From contig NZ_CP011427.1 in the NCBI RefSeq assembly GCF_001506165.1, forward strand, positions 2,914,001 through 2,978,000: 64,000 nt of DNA, given 5' to 3'. A program made the position numbers and the translations under genes. The notes beneath the pieces were generated by a model. The model was not told the DNA's origin, ran no database searches, and saw only the letters and a program-made list of their open reading frames with translations. Shown one piece after another: positions 57,907 to 64,000 of this stretch. The DNA is from Pantoea vagans (GTDB lineage: Bacteria > Pseudomonadota > Gammaproteobacteria > Enterobacterales > Enterobacteriaceae). Each line of letters starts with the position of its first letter. Position 1 is the stretch's first letter.

Positions 57907-58947
57907 ATGCAAACGCCTTGGGTTCGCCACGCCATCAATGAAATTAATGCCGATTTTCAACGTTCTGCGGATACCCATCTCATTCGCTTTACGCTGGAAG
58001 CGTATCCCGGCATTCGCTTCTATCTTAAAGATGAAAGTACTCATCCCAGTGGCAGCTTGAAACACCGCCTGGCACGCTCGCTGTTTTTGTATGGCCTGGC
58101 TAACGGCTGGATCAAGGAAAATACCCCGATCATTGAGGCTTCATCCGGCAGTACTGCGGTGTCAGAAGCTTATTTCGCCCGCCTGCTGGGCTTGCCGTTT
58201 ATCGCCGTGATGCCCGCCAGTACCGCTAAGCGCAAAATTGAGCTGATCCGCTTTTACGGCGGTGAATGCCATTTCGTGGCCGATCCTTGCCAGTTATATA
58301 GCGAGTCAGAACGTCTGGCGCGAGAGCTGAACGGCCACTTTATGGATCAGTTCACCTATGCTGAACGCGCTACAGACTGGCGCGGTAACAACAACATCGC
58401 AGAAAGTATCTTTCGCCAGATGGCGCATGAGCCCCACCCCGTTCCGCATACGGTGATCATGAGCGCGGGCACTGGCGGCACCTCCGCAACGCTGGGCCGT
58501 TACATCCGTTATCAGGGCCACGATACGCGTCTGCTGGTGGTTGATCCTGAACACTCGGTATTTTTTGACTACTGGCACAGTCGTGACAGCGCTCTACGCA
58601 GCGACCGCGGTAGCCTGATTGAGGGCATAGGTCGCCCGCGTGTGGAACCGTCATTTTTGCCCGATGTGATCGACGAGATGATAAAAGTGCCCGATGGCGC
58701 AACGGTGGCGGCAATGCTGCAACTGGAGAAAATTCTGGGGCGTCGCCCAGGGGCTTCCACGGGCACTAATTTCTGGGGCATGCTGCAGGTCGCGCAACGT
58801 ATGCGGGATAAGGGCCAACAGGGTTCACTGGTTACGCTGCTGTGTGACAGCGGCGAGCGCTATCCGGATACCTATTACAATCCGGAGTGGGTGGCACAAA
58901 ACGTGGGCGACATTCAACCGTGGCTGCGTGAAATATCCCCTAAATAA
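57907..58947 (+). CDS. ccdA: PLP-dependent cysteine desulfhydrase (CcdA-like)
   Basis: The protein has 346 residues of fold type II, related to cysteine synthases. The PLP Lys is in [13 protein letters not shown] near residue 52. The substrate loop is [14 protein letters not shown] and the phosphate-binding loop [12 protein letters not shown]. From its pairing with DecR/CcdR it probably degrades cysteine to pyruvate, ammonia and sulfide and so protects against excess cysteine. A cysteine synthase activity cannot be excluded from sequence. E. coli K-12 lacks this gene at this place. Confidence 0.88.
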   Translation: MQTPWVRHAINEINADFQRSADTHLIRFTLEAYPGIRFYLKDESTHPSGSLKHRLARSLFLYGLANGWIKENTPIIEASSGSTAVSEAYFARLLGLPFIAVMPASTAKRKIELIRFYGGECHFVADPCQLYSESERLARELNGHFMDQFTYAERATDWRGNNNIAESIFRQMAHEPHPVPHTVIMSAGTGGTSATLGRYIRYQGHDTRLLVVDPEHSVFFDYWHSRDSALRSDRGSLIEGIGRPRVEPSFLPDVIDEMIKVPDGATVAAMLQLEKILGRRPGASTGTNFWGMLQVAQRMRDKGQQGSLVTLLCDSGERYPDTYYNPEWVAQNVGDIQPWLREISPK

Positions 58948-58949
58948 TT

Positions 58950-59056
58950 CGGATTTCAGAAAGGCGGCAAACGAGAGCATCCCGATGAGCTTACTGAAGT
59001 AAGTGATTCGGGTAAACGAGTGAAGCCAACGCATCTGCAATTCGAAGTATGACGGG
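58950..59056. repeat. Palindromic repeat family B, full copy
   Basis: The outer arms (TTCGGATTTCAGAAAGGCGG... and ...GCAATTCGAAGTATGACGGG) enclose a central hairpin CCGATGAGCTTACT-GAAG-TAAGTGATTCGG. Related pieces occur at 15362, 29322 and 34084. It fills the ccdA-cof gap up to the cof terminator. Confidence 0.7.
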
Positions 59057-59062
59057 GATAAT

Positions 59063-59087
59063 AAAAAACCGGACATCCTGTCCGGTT
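59063..59087 (-). terminator. Rho-independent terminator after cof
   Basis: On the minus strand AACCGGACA and TGTCCGGTT pair across GGA, followed by a T-rich run. It starts about 10 bp beyond the cof stop. Confidence 0.85.
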
Positions 59088-59098
59088 CACTGTAAACC

Positions 59099-59920
59099 TC
59101 AGCATTCGGGGGAATAATCGAGGTGTGGTGTGGTCATCCAGTGATTTAAGTAGTGAGACACCGCCTGTGTCTCGCAATGTCCAATAATCGGTAAATGGGG
59201 CAACGATGTTTTGAGCTGATTCATGGCATTGCCCATAATGAATCCTTTACCCACTCGTTCCAGCATTTCACGATCGTTCATGGCATCACCAAACGCCATG
59301 CAATCCGCCATCGACAGCGATAAATGCTGGCACAAATGAGCCAGCGCGGCACCTTTGTGGCAATCCAGCGGCAGCACTTCGAGGCAATCCCACGCCGAGA
59401 AACAGATATTCGCGCGCTCGCCCAGCGCATCCTGCAATTCCACTTTTAGCGCCAGCAGTTCCTCATGCGGTGCGATAAAGCAAACTTTGGTGACTTCATG
59501 CGCCGACATCTGGCGTAAATCACGCAGTTGATAGTGGAAGCCACTCATCACGTGCGCAGCTCTCACAGAAGGTAACGGCTTATCGGTAAACCAGCCCTCA
59601 TCGTTAAAGATGTGAATTGAGGCAGGCGTTTGCCAGTGGGTGTGAATCACCTCTTCTGCCAACGATGGCGGCAGATCGCAGCCAAATAATTGTTGCCCAT
59701 CCAGATCGTGAATACGTGTACCGTTGCCGCTGATTAGCCAGGCGGGCAAGGTGATTTGTTCACGCACAACCTGCACATCCATCAAATGACGGCCAGTAGC
59801 AAAAGCAATGGTGACATCACGCTGATGCAGGGTATGCAGGGTGTCGATCGTTTCTTTACCTAACCGGTGCGTTGGCAGCAACAACGTGCCATCCATATCA
59901 AATGCTGCGAGGCGGGCCAT
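59099..59920 (-). CDS. cof: HMP-PP phosphatase Cof (HAD superfamily)
   Basis: This cytosolic HAD-IIB phosphatase hydrolyses 4-amino-2-methyl-5-hydroxymethylpyrimidine diphosphate and some sugar phosphates. It has 273 residues with motif [11 protein letters not shown] (residues 8-17), motif II ATGRH, motif III Lys and motif [13 protein letters not shown]. The C-terminus [18 protein letters not shown] resembles E. coli Cof. It is divergent from ybaE. Confidence 0.95.
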   Translation of the reverse strand: MARLAAFDMDGTLLLPTHRLGKETIDTLHTLHQRDVTIAFATGRHLMDVQVVREQITLPAWLISGNGTRIHDLDGQQLFGCDLPPSLAEEVIHTHWQTPASIHIFNDEGWFTDKPLPSVRAAHVMSGFHYQLRDLRQMSAHEVTKVCFIAPHEELLALKVELQDALGERANICFSAWDCLEVLPLDCHKGAALAHLCQHLSLSMADCMAFGDAMNDREMLERVGKGFIMGNAMNQLKTSLPHLPIIGHCETQAVSHYLNHWMTTPHLDYSPEC

Positions 59921-60013
59921 GCGGATTCTCCAGTCTGAATAAGGGTTCCACTATCGCCTGGTAATTACGGAACTAATAGTGAATACTTTTAGAAAACTGT
60001 TCCGGGTTTACTG

Positions 60014-61729
60014 ATGCGCGAACTTCATCGGGTTAATCAATTCCAGCGTCTGTGGCAATTGAGCCAAGGCGAACCACAGCGGCTCAGTGTGACTGCGATG
60101 GCACAACACTGCTTTTGCAGCGAGCGCCATGTGCGCACCCTGCTGCGCCAGTGGCAAGATGCGGGCTGGTTACGCTGGCAGGGCGAGGCGGGACGCGGCA
60201 AACAGGGCAAGCTGTCATTTCTGGTCTCGCCAGAACAGCTGCGTCAGCAACTGTTAGCCCAGCAGCTCGAAGCAGGGGAAGCGGTACAGGCCCTGCAGGT
60301 ACTGGATCTTCACCCTGAACGGCTGGTCAAAATGCTGCGTCCTCTGATGGGCGGACAATGGCAAAACCAGGCGCCGGTGCTGCGTATTCCCTACTATCGT
60401 GCCATGGAGCCACTGCGCCCACTCAGCCTGACTGGGCGGGCCGAGCAACATCTTCTGCGGCAAATTTTTTCAGGGCTTACCCGTTTTGCAGGTAACGATG
60501 TTGAAGGCGATCTCGCTCATCACTGGCAGCACGACGACAGCGGGCGCGATTGGTATTTCTGGCTGCGTCCACAACTCAGCTGGCATAACGATGAACCGAT
60601 CCATGCAGCTCAACTCGCCACACAATTGCAGCAGATCAGGCAAACGGAGGTGGGTCGCCGCTTGCTGGCCTCCATCGAGCATATCGAGGCACCGCATCCA
60701 TTAGCACTGCGTATTCAGTTGCACCAGAGCGACTACTGGCTACCACAACGGTTAGCACATCAATTCTGCCTGCTCCCACATCCCGACGCAGTGGATGTGG
60801 GGAGCGGCCCCTGGAAACTGACGCATTTCACTGACGATCTGGTGCGGCTGGAGAGCCACGCGCGCTGGCATCTGCAGCGCCCTCTGATTCAGGTGGTGGA
60901 ATACTGGATCACCCCGCAGCTGTTTGCGCACGGCCTGGGTACCAGCTGCCGTCATCCGGTGCAGATTGCGATTGGCGATCCCGACGAACTGGATGCACTG
61001 CGCCCTGTCGATCGCAGTATTAGCCTTGGCTTCTGTTATCTGGCACCACGCATCTCCGCTCACTTAAGTGCTGCCCAGGCCAAAGCGCTGATTGCCTTAA
61101 TCCAGAGCAGCGGTGTGATTCAACAACTTCCTCTGGATGAAGGGTTGATCACCCCCAGCCACGAGTTATTGCCTGGCTGGCCCGTGCCATTGGAAGAGGC
61201 GAGCCACGTCGCACTACCGGAAAAACTGACGCTGCATTACCATCTCCCCATTGAGTTACATGTGATGGCGCAAGCGCTGGTCCCGCTCCTGGCGCAACAG
61301 GGATGCACTCTGACCTGCGTTTTTCATGATGTTAAAAGCTGGCATGACGATATTGATCTCAGCGAAGCGGATGTGGTGATGGGGGACCGTTTGATCGGCG
61401 ATGCGCCGCTGTTCACTTTAGTGAACTGGTTAGAGAACGATCCGGTCTGGCTTCCGCTGCGCGCAACGGTATTGCAGGCCCCCCTCAGCGCTATCGCCCA
61501 TGAGCCGAGTCCAGAAGCACGCGCAGCGCTGACCCATCAACTTTTTCAACAGCTAATGCGAGGTGGACATCTTCTGCCGCTGTTTAACTACCGCTATCAG
61601 GTATTTGCACCGCCAGGCGTAGAGGGTATTCAACTCAATACGCTGGGCTGGTTTGATTTCACCCGCGCCTGGATTCCACCTCCCGCGACAGCCAGTACTG
61701 TTCAGCCTGCGCCTGAGCCAGTACCATAG
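60014..61729 (+). CDS. ybaE: SgrR-like transcription factor / solute-binding-domain protein YbaE
   Basis: The protein has 571 residues. An N-terminal SgrR-type winged helix ([23 protein letters not shown]...[10 protein letters not shown]) is followed from about residue 110 by a domain like the binding proteins of peptide ABC transporters ([28 protein letters not shown]). It matches E. coli YbaE; ligand and targets are unknown. It is cytosolic, since no signal peptide is present. queC starts 26 bp downstream. Confidence 0.92.
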   Translation: MRELHRVNQFQRLWQLSQGEPQRLSVTAMAQHCFCSERHVRTLLRQWQDAGWLRWQGEAGRGKQGKLSFLVSPEQLRQQLLAQQLEAGEAVQALQVLDLHPERLVKMLRPLMGGQWQNQAPVLRIPYYRAMEPLRPLSLTGRAEQHLLRQIFSGLTRFAGNDVEGDLAHHWQHDDSGRDWYFWLRPQLSWHNDEPIHAAQLATQLQQIRQTEVGRRLLASIEHIEAPHPLALRIQLHQSDYWLPQRLAHQFCLLPHPDAVDVGSGPWKLTHFTDDLVRLESHARWHLQRPLIQVVEYWITPQLFAHGLGTSCRHPVQIAIGDPDELDALRPVDRSISLGFCYLAPRISAHLSAAQAKALIALIQSSGVIQQLPLDEGLITPSHELLPGWPVPLEEASHVALPEKLTLHYHLPIELHVMAQALVPLLAQQGCTLTCVFHDVKSWHDDIDLSEADVVMGDRLIGDAPLFTLVNWLENDPVWLPLRATVLQAPLSAIAHEPSPEARAALTHQLFQQLMRGGHLLPLFNYRYQVFAPPGVEGIQLNTLGWFDFTRAWIPPPATASTVQPAPEPVP

Positions 61730-61755
61730 ACGCACTGATTTTTGGGGAAAATAAA

Positions 61756-62451
61756 ATGAAACGAGCCGTAGTCGTATTCAGTGGCGGACAAGACTCCACC
61801 ACCTGTTTGATTCAGGCACTGCAACAGTACGATGAAGTGCACTGTGTCACCTTCGATTATGGCCAACGCCATCGCGAAGAGATTGAAGTCGCGGCAGAAC
61901 TCGCGCACAAGCTGGGCGCCCGCGCGCACAAAGTTCTGGATGTTACCTTACTCAACGAGCTGGCGGTGAGCAGCCTGACGCGTGATAACATCCCGGTGCC
62001 CACTTACGATCCTAACGCCAGCGGTTTGCCGAGCACCTTCGTGCCGGGCCGCAATATTCTGTTCCTGACCCTGGCGTCGATTTATGCCTATCAGGTCGAA
62101 GCGGAAGCCGTCATCACCGGCGTGTGTGAAACGGATTTTTCTGGCTATCCTGATTGCCGTGATGAATTTGTCAAAGCGCTGAACAATGCGGTGAGCCTCG
62201 GTATGGCGCGTAATATTCGCTTTGAAACCCCGCTGATGTGGTTGAACAAGGCGGAGACCTGGGCGTTAGCGGATTACTGGCAGCAGCTGCCGTTGGTGCG
62301 CGCAGAAACCCTGACCTGCTACAATGGGGTAAAGGGCGATGGCTGTGGCGAATGCGCCGCCTGTCATTTACGCGCCCGTGGTTTAGCCGATTATCAGGCG
62401 AATGCTTCCGCAGTGATGGCGGCGATGAAGCAGAAGAGCGGATTACGTTAA
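61756..62451 (+). CDS. queC: 7-cyano-7-deazaguanine (preQ0) synthase
   Basis: This queuosine-pathway enzyme turns 7-carboxy-7-deazaguanine plus ammonia and ATP into preQ0. It has 231 residues. The N-type ATP pyrophosphatase P-loop [11 protein letters not shown] lies at residues 9-19. Four zinc cysteines are at the C-terminus ([19 protein letters not shown]). [11 protein letters not shown] and [11 protein letters not shown] are family-typical. GGGGA precedes the ATG. Confidence 0.97.
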   Translation: MKRAVVVFSGGQDSTTCLIQALQQYDEVHCVTFDYGQRHREEIEVAAELAHKLGARAHKVLDVTLLNELAVSSLTRDNIPVPTYDPNASGLPSTFVPGRNILFLTLASIYAYQVEAEAVITGVCETDFSGYPDCRDEFVKALNNAVSLGMARNIRFETPLMWLNKAETWALADYWQQLPLVRAETLTCYNGVKGDGCGECAACHLRARGLADYQANASAVMAAMKQKSGLR

Positions 62452-62474
62452 GAGATCGGTGCCCGAATTATCCT

Positions 62475-62494
62475 GGTGCGCATCAATGCGCACC
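62475..62494. repeat. Short palindromic repeat after queC
   Basis: GGTGCGCATCAATGCGCACC is an almost perfect palindrome of the dispersed family, followed by CTAAGG. Confidence 0.8.
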
Positions 62495-62527
62495 CTAAGG
62501 ATGGTGGGGCGCCAAGGCTCCAGACAG

Positions 62528-62584
62528 TGTGCCCTTTTTGACAACTCGCACCCAGACGGCGTTACCACCAGCCACTTAACTGAC
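62528..62584. repeat. Fragment of the 582-bp inverted-repeat element
   Basis: GTGCCCTTTTTGACAA followed by a CGCA motif matches the complement of 26505-26525. Directly fused, CCCAGACGGCGTTA...CACTTAACTGAC matches the complement of 26270-26303. The two blocks lie about 200 bp apart in the large element, so this is a deletion derivative. The last bases supply the stop codon of fadM. Confidence 0.7.
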
Positions 62585-62980
62585 CAGCATCAGCGCCGCC
62601 AGCCGATCACGCAACTCGCCTTCCATCGGCACCGCTTTCTGCGTGCGTAAATCGATGCAGACAAAGGTCAGCGCCGCGTCAGCCACCACCGAGTTATCGC
62701 TGGCTAGCAGCACACGCTGAGAAATGATGCCGCTTTTCCCGTTCAGTTGTGACACTTCACTTTCAATATTGAGTACATCGCCCAAAACCGCTGGGCGACG
62801 ATAGTTGATGTTGATATTTACCACCACAAACGCCAGTTTCTGCTCCATCAGCCAGTGAAAAGCATCAACATCTTCCAGCCACTGCCAACGCGCCTCTTCA
62901 AGAAACTCCAGATAACGCGCGTTGTTCACATGCTGGTATACGTCGAGATGATAGCCGCGCACTTTAATTGTGGTTTGCAT
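62576..62980 (-). CDS. fadM: Long-chain acyl-CoA thioesterase FadM (YbaW)
   Basis: This single hotdog-fold thioesterase of the 4HBT/YbgC type has 134 residues. Catalytic-region features are YHLDVYQHVNNARYLEFLEEARW, with the conserved Asp and an Asn-Asn, then FVVVNININYRRPAVLGD. It matches E. coli FadM, which helps beta-oxidation by hydrolysing blocked acyl-CoAs. Its stop codon lies inside a repeat fragment, so the last residues may differ from relatives. Confidence 0.95.
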   Translation of the reverse strand: MQTTIKVRGYHLDVYQHVNNARYLEFLEEARWQWLEDVDAFHWLMEQKLAFVVVNININYRRPAVLGDVLNIESEVSQLNGKSGIISQRVLLASDNSVVADAALTFVCIDLRTQKAVPMEGELRDRLAALMLVS

Positions 62981-63081
62981 TATTGCTCCTGTTCAGGCTG
63001 AGAATGACAACTGGTATGACCTGTTGAGCATAGCACAGCCTGAAGCAGGGTCTTATCAATCCTTCAGAGTCGCGAGCCGCC

Positions 63082-63444
<363 letters not shown>

Positions 63445-63487
63445 TCACAGCGAGCATTTACGCTCAAAAGGGCAATATCAGAAATGG

Positions 63488-63510
63488 AAAAGGCCGCAGA
63501 AGCGGCCTTT
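63488..63510 (-). terminator. Rho-independent terminator after ppiD
   Basis: On the minus strand AAAGGCCGC and GCGGCCTTTT pair across TTCT. It lies about 35 bp beyond the ppiD stop and separates it from ybaV. Confidence 0.8.
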
Positions 63511-63545
63511 GTGTTATTGCAGTAGATTCACTTTTTTTGTGAGGC

Positions 63546-64000
63546 TTACTGGTTTTGTGCAGCGGCGCCGTACTTAATCTTGGCGTCTTTGCGCAGGTTT
63601 TCCAGCAACGCTTCGAACGCAATCTGTGCGTTATTCTGCGTCACGCCCTGCACCATCTGATCGATCTGCGGCTGCGGCATGTTACCCGGGCTGACTTTAT
63701 CCAGCGCAACCAGCACCACGTTGCCTTGCATATCTTCGCTCACGCCCCAGGACGGTTTGTTGTCTGCGGGTTGTGGCAAATCAAAGGCTGACTGTGCAAC
63801 AGGATCCTGGGCATTACGGTCAAAGGTTTTGCTGGCGCTCAGGGTCAAACCTGCCGCTTTCAGCGCATCTTCTTTACCGGCTTTCAGATCAACCAACAGT
63901 TTGTCGGCCTGTGCTTTTGCCTGCTGGGTGGCTTTGTCATGCTTCAGCGAGTCGGTAATCTGCGCTTTCACCTGATCCAGTGGTTTCACCGCTTCAGGTT
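63546..64000 (-). CDS. ppiD: Periplasmic folding chaperone PpiD, C-terminal part (cut by window end)
   Basis: Only the last ~151 residues are in the window, and the frame is open at the right edge. The C-terminal helical region (TQQAKAQADKLLVDLKAG) and the end AQIAFEALLENLRKDAKIKYG fit E. coli PpiD, an inner-membrane-anchored SurA-like chaperone whose parvulin domain and anchor would lie outside. Position after hupB-lon in E. coli and next to ybaV support the call. Confidence 0.93.
   Translation of the reverse strand, partial: PEAVKPLDQVKAQITDSLKHDKATQQAKAQADKLLVDLKAGKEDALKAAGLTLSASKTFDRNAQDPVAQSAFDLPQPADNKPSWGVSEDMQGNVVLVALDKVSPGNMPQPQIDQMVQGVTQNNAQIAFEALLENLRKDAKIKYGAAAQNQ

Overview
The window looks like chromosomal DNA from a plant-associated Enterobacterales bacterium, most likely Pantoea or a close Erwiniaceae relative. 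The evidence is moderately high GC, gene products very similar to Escherichia coli K-12 proteins as I remember them, and a DecR/CcdR-type regulator next to a CcdA-like cysteine desulfhydrase, an arrangement described in Pantoea ananatis. No database search was possible, so the genus is an inference.

Layout. The left edge (1-1210) is a scar of an integrative element: a wrecked P4-type integrase, a leuX-like tRNA 3' fragment and an intact tRNA-Arg(UCU). From there to the right edge the order follows the E. coli folD-to-ppiD region almost gene for gene: folD-ybcJ, cysS, ppiB-lpxH, purEK, ybbAP/tesA, ybbO, cnoX, qmcA-ybbJ, cueR/copA, ybaP, chiX, ybaK, ushA, fsr, ybaL, gsk, hemH, adk, htpG, recR-ybaB-dnaX, apt, ybaN/priC, ybaM, acrR/acrAB, tomB-hha, ffs, atl, ybaY, tesB, amtB-glnK, mdlBA, ybaO (decR/ccdR), cof, ybaE, queC, fadM, ybaV and ppiD (cut by the window end). 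Compared with E. coli, glsA-ybaT, aes and mscK are missing. The additions are a LysR/PACE efflux pair (19.7-21.1 kb), an unrecognised gene with a divergent LysR (30.2-32.1 kb), a zinc-starvation block (44.8-47.9 kb), one AT-rich hypothetical gene (48.1 kb) and ccdA (57.9 kb).

Genes that work together. CueR sits divergent from copA with a classic 19-bp-spacer CueR promoter, and copA keeps a complete -1 frameshift signal predicted to release its first metal-binding domain as a free chaperone (CopA(Z)-like). dnaX keeps its tau/gamma frameshift cassette. AcrR faces acrAB across a perfect 24-bp operator. Zur-type boxes precede both the zinc-free L31/L36 ribosomal protein pair and a zinc-type ABC transporter operon. 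That operon appears to start with an unannotated 34-residue single-pass membrane protein. glnK-amtB has a sigma-54 promoter with upstream NtrC-like sites. purEK has a PurR box. The sRNA ChiX is recognisable on the minus strand between ybaP and ybaK.

Intergenic spaces carry several repeat families: about fifteen copies of a short palindrome with a central AT-rich core, a roughly 60-110 bp palindromic repeat in four places, a 582-bp nested inverted-repeat element at 26.2-26.8 kb with a fragment at 62.5 kb, and a 113-bp cruciform-like element at 50.0 kb. No CRISPR array, intact insertion sequence, rRNA gene or intact prophage was seen.
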